Part shown: positions 1 through 9,202 of the stretch, in pieces
Numbering within the stretch: position 1 is the stretch's first letter
How the letters are laid out: each line of letters starts with the position of its first letter
From: Paraburkholderia sejongensis
Lineage (GTDB): Bacteria > Pseudomonadota > Gammaproteobacteria > Burkholderiales > Burkholderiaceae
DNA length: 64,000 nt
Assembly (NCBI RefSeq): GCF_020880815.1
Contig: NZ_JAJITD010000019.1
Span: forward strand, 1 to 64,000
Reading direction: 5' to 3'
Notes under the pieces: model-generated
The model's database searches: none
The model's input: only the letters and a program-made list of their open reading frames with translations
Told to the model about the DNA's origin: nothing
Made by a program: the position numbers and the translations under genes

Positions 1-113
1 ATGACCATAGCGAGTCGGTCCCACCCCTTCCCATCCCGAACAGGACCGTGAAACGACTCTACGCCGATGATAGTGCGGATTGCCCGTGTGAAAGTAGGTA
101 ATCGTCAGGCTCC
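1..113 (+). rRNA. rrf: 5S ribosomal RNA, 5' end cut by window edge
   Basis: The first ~113 bases read as a bacterial 5S rRNA: the loop B/C region CCACCCCTTCCCATCCCGAA, the conserved GAACAGGACCGTGAAAC segment, and a 3' strand (GTAATCGTCAGGCTC) that would pair with the 5' strand lying mostly before the window. The first few bases of the gene are therefore missing. It is the last gene of an rrn operon whose 16S and 23S genes lie to the left. The exact 3' end is judged from the closing helix and may be off by 1-3 bases. Confidence 0.93.
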
Positions 114-126
114 TCATGCAGTATGT

Positions 127-170
127 CCAGAACCCCGGTGTCTCCGAAAGAGAACCGGGGTTCTGGCGTT
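127..170 (+). terminator. rRNA operon terminator
   Basis: A perfect 13-bp inverted repeat (CCAGAACCCCGGT at 127-139, ACCGGGGTTCTGG at 154-166) with a 14-base loop starts about 14 bases after the 5S gene. There is only a short T tract after the stem (GCGTTT). Position and stem strength fit a terminator for the rrn operon. Confidence 0.8.
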
Positions 171-273
171 TACGCGGCTGTTTCAGGCGATCGCTAAAGA
201 ATCGTTTCAACCGATATTGTTTGTGCGCACCTAGCGTGCGCACAAACAAATCATGTCGATCAAGAACGCCTGC

Positions 274-1269
274 TTACGCAGCAGGATCCGCGCTTCCGGT
301 GGCATCAACGGGTAAATGGCTATCCACCGAATCGATGTGGCCAATCTCGGCAAGCAATGCCTCATCGCGAGCGATGACTTTTGGCAAGTGCGTGCGCAGA
401 AATTCCACCCACGTCCGCGTCTTCGCGTCGATGAACTTGCGCGATGGATAAAGCGCGTAAATATTCATTTTCTGCAGCGTATATTCCGGTAGCACACGCA
501 CCAGCGTGCCATCGCGTAATCCGGAAATGGCTGCGTACAGCGGCACCATGCCGATTCCCATTCCTTCGCGAATTGCCATCACCAGGGACTCGGCGATGTT
601 GACGTGCACCGGCCCGTCCACTTCCATCAGCTCGCTGCCGTTTGGACCCTCGAGTGTCCATTCGTGCGGCGGAAATGCCGGCGTGTGCAGGATCAGACAT
701 TCATGGCGCGCGAGGTCCGCGGGCTTTTGCGGCGCGCCGTGCGTCCGGATATACGCTGGCGATGCGCACAGGATGCTGAACGTCGTGCCCAGATGAAACG
801 ACACTAGCTCCGAGTTCGGCAACGTCGACGCGCCGATCACGGCGACATCAGCGCTGCCCTCGAACAGGTCGGGCATGCGTTGCGACAACGTCAGTTCCAC
901 TGTCACTTCGGGATAGAGCGTGCGATACCGCGAAATGGCCGGCAGCACATAGTGCTGCCCGATGCTCGCAAAGCTATGCATGCGCAAGGCGCCGACCGGG
1001 CGTTCGTGCGCGCAACTGGCTTCTTCTTCGGCGATATCGACGTCTGCGAGAATCTGTTGCGACCGTTTCAGATAGCGCTCGCCAGCGGTGGTGAGGGCCA
1101 GCCGGCGCGTCGAGCGATTCAGCAGGCGGGTGCGCAGATGCGCTTCGAGTTCCGAAACCGCGCGCGACATCGCGCCGGTCGTGGAATTGAGTGACTGCGC
1201 GGCAGCGGTGAAGCTGCCGGCTTCGACTACGCGCACAAATACGCGCATGTTTTGTAGCGTGTCCATCAA
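274..1269 (-). CDS. LysR-family transcriptional regulator
   Basis: The 331-residue protein has the standard LysR layout: an N-terminal winged helix-turn-helix (residues ~5-65, with GSFTAAAQSLNSTTGAMSRA as the recognition segment) and a periplasmic-binding-protein-like effector domain from ~90 to 300. The C-terminal ~30 residues (after LPKVIARDEALL) are a tail with no recognised domain. It reads away from the FUSC-type efflux gene at 1465, and the shared intergenic region holds a palindrome, so control of that gene is the simplest hypothesis. Two adjacent Met codons (1269 and 1266) could both start it. The effector is not identifiable; closest in style are the CrgA/AaeR-like regulators of aromatic-acid exporters. 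Confidence 0.9.
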   Translation of the reverse strand: MMDTLQNMRVFVRVVEAGSFTAAAQSLNSTTGAMSRAVSELEAHLRTRLLNRSTRRLALTTAGERYLKRSQQILADVDIAEEEASCAHERPVGALRMHSFASIGQHYVLPAISRYRTLYPEVTVELTLSQRMPDLFEGSADVAVIGASTLPNSELVSFHLGTTFSILCASPAYIRTHGAPQKPADLARHECLILHTPAFPPHEWTLEGPNGSELMEVDGPVHVNIAESLVMAIREGMGIGMVPLYAAISGLRDGTLVRVLPEYTLQKMNIYALYPSRKFIDAKTRTWVEFLRTHLPKVIARDEALLAEIGHIDSVDSHLPVDATGSADPAA

Positions 1270-1335
1270 ACCTTCTATTTCCTGACCAAGGCCATATTGT
1301 CCGCCTGTCGCGGAAAGCTATTGTTGTCCTTTCTG

Positions 1336-1389
1336 GAACATATGTTCTGCGCGCATCGGCTTAATGCGCGTATCGCGGACTCCTACAAT
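1336..1389 (+). promoter_or_regulatory. Palindrome and candidate sigma-70 promoter for the FUSC gene
   Basis: GAACATATGTTC (1336-1347) is a perfect 12-bp palindrome and a candidate binding site for the divergent LysR regulator. Just downstream, TTAATG (1361-1366) and TACAAT (1384-1389) are separated by 17 bp and make a plausible -35/-10 pair reading right. Their position argues that translation of the next gene starts after about 1396, not at the upstream in-frame codons near 1297 or 1342. No expression data support this. Confidence 0.45.
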
Positions 1390-1464
1390 CGGCGCCTCTC
1401 CATTGGCTTGCGCAGTTCCGGCCGGTGGCTCTTTCAGCGACCAGGCGGGGCGCACTGTCTTCAG

Positions 1465-3663
1465 ATGAAACACGATCATGCGATCAAGCGGTCGGCCGGA
1501 TTTTTTCGGGCGCGCGGCCTCACGCAGCAACGATTCAGCCGGTCCGTGCTCGAACAGTCCGTGCGCGACTGGGCGAACACCGACGGTCTGACCTGGCTGC
1601 ATCTGCTGAAAACGGTGACTGCGGGGCTGCTCGCGCTGGGCGTCGCGATGCTGTTCGATCTGCCCCAGCCGCGCATCGCCATGACCACCGTGTTCGTGCT
1701 GATGCAACCGTTCAGCGCGATGGTGCTGGCAAAGAGCTTCTACCGGATTTTCGGCACGGCAGTCGGCACGGTCGCCGCGCTGCTGCTCGGCGGACTCTTC
1801 GTCCAGCAGCCCGAACTGTATATGCTCGGCATGATCGTGTGGGTGAGCGCGTGTATTGCTGCGGCGGTGCGGTATCGGCATTTCAGATGGTACGGCTTCG
1901 TGCTCGCGGGTTATACCGCCGCATTGATCGGCATTCCGAACGTAATGGCGCCGCAGGGACTATTCCTCGCTGCGCTCACGCGCGCGGCGGAGGTGGCGGT
2001 CGGAATCGTGTGTTCGAGTGCGGTCAGCGCGTTGATCCTGCCGCAGCGCTCGAGTCTCGCACTCCGGCGTACTCTCCAGATCCGGTACGCGAATTTTACT
2101 TCGTTCGCCGCCGAGGTGCTCGCCCGCGGGTTCGAGCGTCATCAGTTCGAGCGGCGCTTCGCGGATCTCGTCGATGAAATCGCGGGCTTCGAAGCGACGC
2201 GCACGTTCGTCGCCTTCGAGGATCCGGCGTTGCGCTCGCGCGGCCAGCATCTGGCGCGGCTAAACAGCGAGTTCATGGATGCCTGCGCGCGGCTGCATGC
2301 GCTGCATCAGTTGCTCAAGCGTTTGCGAGCGAACCATCAGGCGTCGATACTCGAGGCAATCGCACCGTACTTCGACGAACTGGCCGCGCTGTTGGCAGCC
2401 AGGTCACCGGAGGCCGTCGACGCTTCGCGCGTAGCCGCCGATCTGCGTCTGTTCCAGGCGAACCTGCCGCGCCGCATGCGCGAATCGAAGCGCCCCCTTG
2501 AAACCGCATCGGCCGAATCCCGGGCGGACTTCGATACCGCAGCGGAGTTGTTGTATCGCTTCGTCGGAGAATGGATCAATTATTCGGATACCTATGCGTC
2601 GTTATCGTGGCGAAAATCGGAGCGCTGGCGGCATGCTGAAGCGCGTCACGCGCACAAAAGTCACCATATAAGCCGGACCAATAACTTCGTCGTACTGTTC
2701 GCGTTCGTGCGCTCGGCGGTCGTGATCGGGATCGCCGGATCGTTCTGGATCGCAACCAACTGGCCGAGCGGCGGACTTGCGGTAATCGGCGCGACGCTGG
2801 TTTGCGCGTTGACCTCGACCGCGCCGAACTCGACGAAAATGGCCGTGCAGATGGCAATCGGCGCGGTAGGCGCGACCGTGACCGGCTATCTGTTCATGTG
2901 CTACGTGTATCCGAATATCGACGGCTTCCCACTGCTTTGCGCGGTGCTCGCACCGGTGCTCGCGTGCGGTGCGTTCATCGCGACGCGACGCGGCGCGGCC
3001 GGCTACGGGATCGGCTTCTCGGTGTTCTTCTGTCTGCTCGCCGGCCCCGACAACGTCGTCAGCTACGCCCCCGATCTGCTGATCAACAACGGTATCGCGT
3101 TGACCGCGGCGATGCTGCTCGCGGCGCTGGCCTTCGCGGTGGTGTTTCCCGCGGACATGCGCTGGCTGACCGGGCAGATCATGGGCGATCTGCGTGCTCA
3201 GGCGGTTTGCGCGTGCAAGGACGACTTGCCGGGCCTCAATCAGCGATTCCAGTCGAGCACGCACGATCTGACTTCGCAGCTGCGGATGCTGTTGACGCAC
3301 CGTTCGCGGCGCCGGCGCGAGGCATTGCGCTGGATGCTGGCGACGATCGAAGTCGGCCACGCGGTCATCGACCTGCGCAACGAAGCGGCGCGCGCGCTGT
3401 ATGTGGACGCGCTAGAGCCGCGCTGGCGTAACGTGCTCGCCGATACCTGCGACGATCTCGCGCACCTGTTCGAGCACCCCGAACCACGCGCGCTCGAACG
3501 CGCACTGATCTCCGTGCGCGCGGCGTCGTGGCTCGCGCAGGACGTCCTGCAAACGGTGCATGCGGAGCGCGACAGGCGTCACGACCTGCAGCGCATCCTC
3601 AGCTGTCTGCACTTCATCCGGACCGCGTTGCTCGACCGCGACGCGCCGTTCAACCGGCGCTGA
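1465..3663 (+). CDS. FUSC-family inner-membrane efflux protein (AaeB-like)
   Basis: A 732-residue protein with two hydrophobic blocks (first ~45-180, second ~400-560), each with several membrane segments, and soluble regions after each. This is the duplicated layout of FUSC/AaeB aromatic carboxylic acid efflux proteins (usual length 650-750). The frame is open from 1297, but the promoter-like elements at 1361-1389 and the non-membrane character of the first 56 codons favour the ATG at 1465. No good ribosome site is seen there, so the start is uncertain. The gene is divergent from a LysR regulator, as in aaeR-aaeXAB. No adjacent AaeA-type membrane fusion gene is present, so partners, if any, are elsewhere. 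Substrate unknown. Confidence 0.8.
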   Translation: MKHDHAIKRSAGFFRARGLTQQRFSRSVLEQSVRDWANTDGLTWLHLLKTVTAGLLALGVAMLFDLPQPRIAMTTVFVLMQPFSAMVLAKSFYRIFGTAVGTVAALLLGGLFVQQPELYMLGMIVWVSACIAAAVRYRHFRWYGFVLAGYTAALIGIPNVMAPQGLFLAALTRAAEVAVGIVCSSAVSALILPQRSSLALRRTLQIRYANFTSFAAEVLARGFERHQFERRFADLVDEIAGFEATRTFVAFEDPALRSRGQHLARLNSEFMDACARLHALHQLLKRLRANHQASILEAIAPYFDELAALLAARSPEAVDASRVAADLRLFQANLPRRMRESKRPLETASAESRADFDTAAELLYRFVGEWINYSDTYASLSWRKSERWRHAEARHAHKSHHISRTNNFVVLFAFVRSAVVIGIAGSFWIATNWPSGGLAVIGATLVCALTSTAPNSTKMAVQMAIGAVGATVTGYLFMCYVYPNIDGFPLLCAVLAPVLACGAFIATRRGAAGYGIGFSVFFCLLAGPDNVVSYAPDLLINNGIALTAAMLLAALAFAVVFPADMRWLTGQIMGDLRAQAVCACKDDLPGLNQRFQSSTHDLTSQLRMLLTHRSRRRREALRWMLATIEVGHAVIDLRNEAARALYVDALEPRWRNVLADTCDDLAHLFEHPEPRALERALISVRAASWLAQDVLQTVHAERDRRHDLQRILSCLHFIRTALLDRDAPFNRR

Positions 3664-3789
3664 GCGGGGCGGCGATCTTTCCGCCAGATGGAAGAATCCC
3701 TTCCGGCCGACCCCATTTATCCGTGCAGGTGACGGTCATATAGTTTCATCACTGCTTCACAGCAGTAGTCGTAAGTCCTGGAGAAAGTG

Positions 3790-4008
3790 ATGAAAGTGTT
3801 GAAGATGGTTCTGATTGCCTGTTCGTTGTCCGCTACCGCCGCTGCCTATGCGCAAACGGCGCCGGCAGAAGCGCCGCAACAGGTTGCGCAAGCAGCAACC
3901 CCGCGCGCCAATAACGCGGTGTCCAAAAGCCGCGCATTGGCACCGAAAGCCAAAGCCGAAGAGTGCGTTGGCCCGATGAGCTTCTGCAATATCTACTTCG
4001 GCAGCTAG
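3790..4008 (+). CDS. Small exported protein, function unknown
   Basis: A 72-residue product with a clear signal peptide: a Lys start, hydrophobic core MVLIACSLSATAAA, and a probable cleavage site after AYA. The mature part is Ala/Pro/Gln-rich and ends with two Cys in ECVGPMSFCNIYFGS, which could form a disulfide in the periplasm. GGAG (3780-3783) lies 6 bases before the ATG at 3790; an in-frame GTG directly before it (3787) is less likely. Nothing in the sequence gives a function. Small proteins of this kind are common and poorly characterised in Burkholderiaceae. Confidence 0.7.
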   Translation: MKVLKMVLIACSLSATAAAYAQTAPAEAPQQVAQAATPRANNAVSKSRALAPKAKAEECVGPMSFCNIYFGS

Positions 4009-4227
4009 CGCGCCGTCCGCTGTATCGCGCGACATGCGGGCTGGTGTTTGATCGATGCCTTGCTGACGCGCAAACTCTGTCGCGAACCCTGTCTCGCGAC
4101 CCAACACCTGCCTGCGACGCCGTCCGATCGAGACGCCGCAGCGGGTGCGGCACCCGCCTGGTGAACCAAGCACACCGCAGACGTGCGCGCCAGAGACGGA
4201 GCTGGTGACTATGGAGAGACCCGTTTC

Positions 4228-5727
4228 ATGTACGAAGACCGCATTCGTTGCGCCGCGCTGCGCGAAAAAATCACCACGGCCGCCGACGCGGCGCTTCTGA
4301 TTCAGGATGGCATGCGCGTTGGCGCAAGCGGCTTTACGCGCGCGGGCGACGCGAAGGCGGTGCCGGTCGCGCTTGCCGAGCGCGCACGCCAGCAGCGCGA
4401 GCCGCTGCGCATCACGTTGATGACCGGTGCGTCGCTTGGCCACGACGTCGACCGCATGCTGACCGAAGCCCATGTGCTCGCGCGCCGTCTGCCGTTTCAG
4501 GTGGACAAGACGCTGCGCGACGCGATCAATCGCGGCGAAGTGATGTTCGTCGATCAGCATCTGTCCGAGACCGTCGAAATGCTGCGAGCCAACCAGCTCG
4601 GCAAGCTCGACGTCGCGATCATCGAAGCGGCGGCGATCACCGAAACTGGCGGCATCGTGCCGACCACTTCGGTCGGCAATTCGGCGAGCTTCGCGATTCT
4701 CGCCGAGAAGGTCATCGTCGAAATCAATCTCGCGCAGCCGCTCGCGCTCGAGGGTCTGCACGATATCTGGATTCCGGGCCGCCGGCCGCATCGCGAGCCG
4801 CTGTCGATCATGCGCCCGCAGGACCGCGTCGGCACGCCGGCCATCGAGATTGCGCCCGAAAAAATCGCCGCGATCGTTATCACCGACATGCCCGACAGTT
4901 CGTCCACGGTGCTGCCGGCGGACGAGGAAACCGCTGCGATCGCCGGTCATCTGATCGAATTTTTTCAGCACGAAGTCTCGCACGGCCGTATGCCGAAGCG
5001 GTTGCCGCCGTTGCAGGCGGGGATCGGCACGATCGCGAACGCGGTGCTGGCCGGTTTCGTCGATTCGCCGTTCGACGTGTTCGAAATATATTCCGAAGTC
5101 CTACAGGATTCGACCTTCGATCTGATGGATGCCGGCAAGGTCAGCTTCGCTTCCGGCGCATCGATCACGCTGTCGGCGACGCGCCAGGCGCAGGTATTCG
5201 GCGAACTCGAACGCTATCGCGACCGGCTGGTGCTGCGTCCGCAGGAAGTCAGCAATCATCCGGAAGTGATCCGGCGACTCGGTCTGATCGCGCTGAATAC
5301 CGCGCTCGAATTCGACATCTACGGCAACGTGAATTCGACGCACGTGGGCGGCACGCACATGATGAACGGCATCGGCGGCTCCGGCGATTTTGCGCGCAAC
5401 GCGTCGTGCGCGATCTTCGCGACCAAGTCGATTGCGAAAGACGGCCGCATTTCGAGCATCGTGCCGATGGTCCCGCATTGCGATCACAACGAACACGATG
5501 TCGATGTGGTGGTCACCGAGCAGGGTCTCGCCGATCTGCGCGGACTCGCGCCGCGCGAACGCGCGCAGCTGATTATCGAGCGTTGCGTGCATCCGCTATA
5601 TCGCGATCAACTGCGCGACTACTATCGCGATGCATTGCAGTGGGGCGGCCAGACGCCGCATTGTCTCGACCAGGTATTCGCATGGCATCGGCGCCTGCGC
5701 GATACGGGTTCCATGCTGCCGGCCTGA
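4228..5727 (+). CDS. Acetyl-CoA hydrolase / succinyl-CoA:acetate CoA-transferase family protein
   Basis: The 499-residue protein matches the acetyl-CoA hydrolase/transferase (ACH1/Cat1/AarC-like) family in length and motifs: VGASGFTRAGDAKAVP near the N terminus, EAAAITETGGIVPTTSVGNS mid-protein, and the family-typical MMNGIGGSGDFARNASCAIF and VVVTEQGLADLRGLAP toward the C terminus. Enzymes of this family move CoA between acetate and succinate or hydrolyse acyl-CoA in the cytoplasm. The ATG at 4228 is preceded by GGAGAG (4213-4218); an upstream in-frame start at 4183 lacks this. A strong terminator follows at 5763. Hydrolase and transferase activity cannot be told apart by eye. Confidence 0.88.
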   Translation: MYEDRIRCAALREKITTAADAALLIQDGMRVGASGFTRAGDAKAVPVALAERARQQREPLRITLMTGASLGHDVDRMLTEAHVLARRLPFQVDKTLRDAINRGEVMFVDQHLSETVEMLRANQLGKLDVAIIEAAAITETGGIVPTTSVGNSASFAILAEKVIVEINLAQPLALEGLHDIWIPGRRPHREPLSIMRPQDRVGTPAIEIAPEKIAAIVITDMPDSSSTVLPADEETAAIAGHLIEFFQHEVSHGRMPKRLPPLQAGIGTIANAVLAGFVDSPFDVFEIYSEVLQDSTFDLMDAGKVSFASGASITLSATRQAQVFGELERYRDRLVLRPQEVSNHPEVIRRLGLIALNTALEFDIYGNVNSTHVGGTHMMNGIGGSGDFARNASCAIFATKSIAKDGRISSIVPMVPHCDHNEHDVDVVVTEQGLADLRGLAPRERAQLIIERCVHPLYRDQLRDYYRDALQWGGQTPHCLDQVFAWHRRLRDTGSMLPA

Positions 5728-5762
5728 TCTGTAATCGAACGGAAAGAAAAGCTGTCTGCAAA

Positions 5763-5810
5763 AAGAAAGAAGCGCCAGCGGCACGAGCCGGCTGGCGCTT
5801 CTTTTTTTTA
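5763..5810. terminator. Bidirectional intrinsic terminator
   Basis: GAAGCGCCAGC (5769-5779) pairs with GCTGGCGCTTC (5791-5801), flanked by an A-rich run on the left and eight T on the right (5802-5809). It lies between the convergent acetyl-CoA hydrolase and GlsB genes and can serve both. Confidence 0.92.
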
Positions 5811-5831
5811 TTGAATGTTTGAAAGCGGTGC

Positions 5832-6086
5832 TTAAGAACCTCGTCGCACGAGCCGGATAATAAACAGCAGAATCACCGCGCCGATCAATGCGGTAATGAT
5901 CGAGCCGATCCAGCCGCTGCCGAGCGAAATATGCAGTACGCCGGCAAGCCATCCGCCGATGAACGCGCCGACAATCCCGACGATGATGTCGACAATCAGG
6001 CCGAAGCCGCCGCCCTTGACCAGCACACCGGCGAGCCAACCGGCGATCGCGCCGATGATAAGCCATGCAATGATGCCGTGTTCCAT
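5832..6086 (-). CDS. GlsB/YeaQ/YmgE-family stress-response membrane protein
   Basis: An 84-residue, almost wholly hydrophobic protein with three predicted membrane segments and the Gly-rich pattern of the family (GAIAGWLAGVLVKGGGFGLI, then IVGIVGAFIGGWLAG). Length and pattern fit transglycosylase-associated/GlsB proteins, small inner-membrane proteins linked to general stress. The molecular role is not established. It is a single gene with its own upstream region (6087-6249) and ends at the shared terminator. Confidence 0.9.
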   Translation of the reverse strand: MEHGIIAWLIIGAIAGWLAGVLVKGGGFGLIVDIIVGIVGAFIGGWLAGVLHISLGSGWIGSIITALIGAVILLFIIRLVRRGS

Positions 6087-6249
6087 GTTCGAGACTCCGT
6101 AGTTGTATGTGAAAAAATCACGGTGATAGAGCTTAGTCGAAGGTTATGGGACAGTCCATGTTGAGGACACGGAATTAACATTGTCTAAATCTGCTGCCAG
6201 CTAAGTGTAGACGATGTGCCGCGAATAAAGCGGCCGTGCACCCGAGGCT

Positions 6250-6957
6250 TCACTCGGGCGTCGGTTCGGCTTCGCGCGCGCTCCAACTGACGCTCGATAC
6301 GCTTTTCTCCATGCTCAGGCGGCTCGCCATCTGCTCGAGCTTCGATTGATACTTCGGATGCAGCTTCAGCGTCGCGGCGACGCGCATACGCCCGGGATCG
6401 CCGTCGACGTCCTCGCTCGTCAGGCTTTGAAACGACAGAGGCGCCGAATACATCGAGTTCGAGATTGCCGTACGAATGTGAACCTCATCGGCTTCGCGGC
6501 ACACGATCGTCAGCACGTATTCGCGCACGAGATCGGCGTTCGAAACCGGCGTCGCATTGATCATCCGGCTCACTTCGCGCAGCACGGTATTGGCCAACAG
6601 AACGATCACGGTGCCCGCGATCGCGGGCCCGTAATGTCCGGCGCCGCTCAATACGCCGACCGCCGCCGAGCACCACAGTGTCGCCGCGGTGTTGATCCCC
6701 TGGATCGAGCCTTTGTCGCGCATGATTACGCCGCCGCCAAGAAAGCCGACGCCGAACACCACATAGGCGGCGATCTGGGTCACGCCGGAGACGCCGTTGC
6801 CGGTCAGCACGCCGAGCGTGACGAACAGGCACGAGCCGCTCGCGACGAGCGTGATCGTGCGCAAGCCGGCATTGCGCTGGCGCATCTGCCGTTCGAGGCC
6901 GATGGCCACGCCACAGGCGAAAGCGGTCAGAAGCCGCAGGAAGAGTTCGAGTGTCAT
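6250..6957 (-). CDS. MgtC/SapB-family membrane protein
   Basis: The 235-residue protein has the MgtC N-terminal membrane domain (residues 1-145; hallmark segments ACGVAIGLERQMRQRNAGLR, FGVGFLGGGVIMRDK and GINTAATLWCSAAVG) and a soluble ACT-like C-terminal domain (~150-225). MgtC proteins help survival at low Mg2+ and inhibit the F-type ATPase in Salmonella; family membership does not prove the same role here. The ~500-base upstream region shows no recognisable Mg2+ riboswitch. Confidence 0.9.
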   Translation of the reverse strand: MTLELFLRLLTAFACGVAIGLERQMRQRNAGLRTITLVASGSCLFVTLGVLTGNGVSGVTQIAAYVVFGVGFLGGGVIMRDKGSIQGINTAATLWCSAAVGVLSGAGHYGPAIAGTVIVLLANTVLREVSRMINATPVSNADLVREYVLTIVCREADEVHIRTAISNSMYSAPLSFQSLTSEDVDGDPGRMRVAATLKLHPKYQSKLEQMASRLSMEKSVSSVSWSAREAEPTPE

Positions 6958-7460
6958 CGTTCAGAAAGGTTGGCGCTCGTGCCGTTGCAGTGTGCTTCCT
7001 TCGCATGACAGCGTCAGGTCGTCCACGATCTTTCGTTGACCGAACGGACGAACATGCGCGCTCACGCGCGATGCGGCGCGCGGACGCGAACCCGGCGGCG
7101 CATCAGGTGGCGCATCAGGCGCGCGGGTTCGACGCGTGCGGCATCGGCATGGCAGTGCGCCACGCGCTGCTTCACTGGCAGTACGACACGTGAATGAAAA
7201 ACGTAAATGAGGCGAGAGCGACGTGCGCCATCGAGCCCGAGGGCAGGACGGCGACAGAACGAACGGACTGACGCGGAAACCTGCCGCTCAGGCGAGCGGG
7301 CAAATCGATACTCGGCGGCTACAACTGCTACTGTCCAAGATCGTGATTCCGGTTAAAAGAAGTGCGCGAATTTTAGGCGGCTGTGTAAAGGTTCGTCAAG
7401 CCGCGCCGCAGGGCCGACTCGCGGGATCGACACTCGAAATTAAAACGGACTGCGAATATT
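6958..7460. other. Intergenic region, no gene recognised
   Basis: About 500 bases between the start of the mgtC-like gene and the end of the metallophosphoesterase gene (both on the minus strand). A short near-direct repeat (GGCGCATCAGGTGGCGCATC around 7096-7115) is the only structure noticed. On the minus strand a possible 13-codon leader ORF ends about 80 bases before mgtC, but it has no distinctive codon pattern. No M-box consensus was found by eye. Confidence 0.5.
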
Positions 7461-8636
7461 TCATTCGGCTGCACCCTGCGCCAGCCCCGGCACCAGCCGT
7501 ACGCGCGTGATTTCCGACGGTGCGCCCAGCCGCTTCGGCGGTCCCCAATAACCGGTCCCCCGGCTCGTATAGACCCACAGTCCATTGAGTCGCGCGAGAC
7601 CGGCGGTGAACGGTTGCTGCAGCCGCACGAAGAAATTCCACGGAAAGAACTGGCCGCCGTGCGTATGCCCCGACAACTGCAACGTGAAGCCCGCTGCCGC
7701 CGCCGCTTCGGCCGAACGCGGCTGGTGGGCGAGCAGTACCTTGATCAGTACGTCGCCGGGCGCGCCCGCGAGTGCCGCGACCGGGTCGCTGCGATGCGCG
7801 GGGTCGTGATGGCCGGCGGAGTAGTCGGTGACGCCGGCGATCACCGCGCGAGCCCCGTCATGATCGACGACTACGTGCTGGTTCAGCAGTACTTGCAGAC
7901 CGAGCCGGCGGAATTCGGCGATCCACGAGTTCGCGCCCGAGTAGTACTCGTGATTGCCGGTCACCAGAAACGCGCCGTGCCGTGCGCTAAGCCGCGACAA
8001 TGGCTGCGTATGCCGGCTCAGTTTCGCGACGCTGCCGTCGACCACGTCGCCGGTCACCGCGATCAGGTCCGGCTGCAGGCGATTGACCGCGTCGACGATC
8101 GCATCGACGTAGCGGCTCTTGATCGTCGGGCCGACGTGAATATCGGTGATCTGCACGATCGTGAAGCCGTCGAGCGCGGCGGGCAGATCGTCGATCGGCA
8201 CGTCGATCGTCACGACGCGCGCGCGACGCCGCGCATTGACGAGGCCGATCAGCGTCGTCAGCAGCGCGGCGAGCGGCACCGCCGCCGCCGAACCGGTGCG
8301 CCAATGCGCGATCGCGAGCGTGTTCGGCCAGATCGCATCGATCGTCAGCAGCGAGGCGAGCACGAGATCGCGCGCGAATGTCAGCACCAGCAGCGACGAA
8401 AAGAAACCCATCGCCAGCAAGCCGACCCACGCGATCCGGTCGCCGAGCGGCTGACGCTTGATGCTGCGCGCCATCATGCCGAGCGGAATCACGAGGATCG
8501 ACAGCAGCAGCCACAGCACGCACAGCAAGCGGCCGGTCGCGGCGATCGGCATGTCGGGCAGCAGGCGCAAGCCGACATAGATATGCAGCACGATGCCAAT
8601 CAGAATGATGCGGGTAAGAAACGATGAACGGCGCAT
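7461..8636 (-). CDS. Membrane-anchored metallophosphoesterase (YkuE-like)
   Basis: A 391-residue protein with an N-terminal membrane domain of about four segments (residues 8-135) and a calcineurin-like metallophosphoesterase domain from ~150. All metal-binding motifs are present in order: TDIHVG, GDVVDG, GNHEYY, then SGHTHGGQ. This layout is that of the YkuE-type phosphodiesterases, in which the catalytic domain is on the membrane. Substrate cannot be deduced. No operon partner is evident: 500-base gaps lie on both sides. Confidence 0.9.
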   Translation of the reverse strand: MRRSSFLTRIILIGIVLHIYVGLRLLPDMPIAATGRLLCVLWLLLSILVIPLGMMARSIKRQPLGDRIAWVGLLAMGFFSSLLVLTFARDLVLASLLTIDAIWPNTLAIAHWRTGSAAAVPLAALLTTLIGLVNARRRARVVTIDVPIDDLPAALDGFTIVQITDIHVGPTIKSRYVDAIVDAVNRLQPDLIAVTGDVVDGSVAKLSRHTQPLSRLSARHGAFLVTGNHEYYSGANSWIAEFRRLGLQVLLNQHVVVDHDGARAVIAGVTDYSAGHHDPAHRSDPVAALAGAPGDVLIKVLLAHQPRSAEAAAAAGFTLQLSGHTHGGQFFPWNFFVRLQQPFTAGLARLNGLWVYTSRGTGYWGPPKRLGAPSEITRVRLVPGLAQGAAE

Positions 8637-9202
8637 AGAGAAGATCGGGACGGGAAGGGACCGAAGGCCGGCGTCGACGACGGCGCCTCGTGCGGTGAGC
8701 AGCCGCTGAGTACGAGGCGCGTATTGCGCTGACCAATACGGTCTGACATATCGGCAGCGTAACGATCGGCAGCGTAACGAATGGCAACCCCGGAAAAAGC
8801 AGCCGGACGCCTGCGGCGAGTCATTCTACCGGCATGTTCAGGCCCTTGCAGGCGACGCAAAAATCGCGCCCTCGCACTGCAACGCGCGCGTTCCTGACCA
8901 GGTCGACGAGCACTTCGGCGGGTGCAAAAAGCCGTGCGCGACTGCGCTTACACCCTCGGGCGCAACAACTGCTCGCCGATAGTTTTGCAGGACCTCGCGG
9001 CAAACATTTCAATGCCTATGCAAGCGAATTAAATGGGCTTTGAATTGTATTGTGCGTGGACTATGCTTGAACCAACCAGCAGATTTCGCGGCCAGCGCGG
9101 CAGTCCTGCGAAGCCACGGCGGGATGCGTCGCGGTGGGAGCCGCGCGGTTCGGTTGCGACTGGTTCTATCGCCGGCACAGAGACAGGCGGCGGGAGGCAC
9201 AC
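8637..9202. other. Intergenic region, no convincing gene
   Basis: About 565 bases. Small open frames exist on both strands (for example 8834-9043 plus, 8821-9012 minus) but their Arg/Ser-rich composition and lack of ribosome sites look like chance frames in high-GC DNA. The stretch around 9020-9070 is relatively AT-rich (AATTAAATGGGCTTTGAATT) and may hold the promoter of the gene at 9203. Confidence 0.4.

Noticed and set aside
3757..4983. 408-codon minus-strand frame opposite the small exported protein and acetyl-CoA hydrolase genes
   Set aside because: No motif, Arg/Asp/His-rich, no ribosome site; the plus-strand genes have clear families and starts.
6958..7460. Possible Mg2+ riboswitch (M-box) upstream of the mgtC-like gene
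   Set aside because: A GAGGCGAGAGC-like fragment at 7209 is on the wrong strand and the rest of the M-box consensus is missing.
8821..9043. Two small overlapping frames (plus 8834-9043, minus 8821-9012)
   Set aside because: No ribosome site, no family, Arg/Ser composition; the minus-strand version ends in DFCVACKGLNMPVE, which looked protein-like but has no partner motif.
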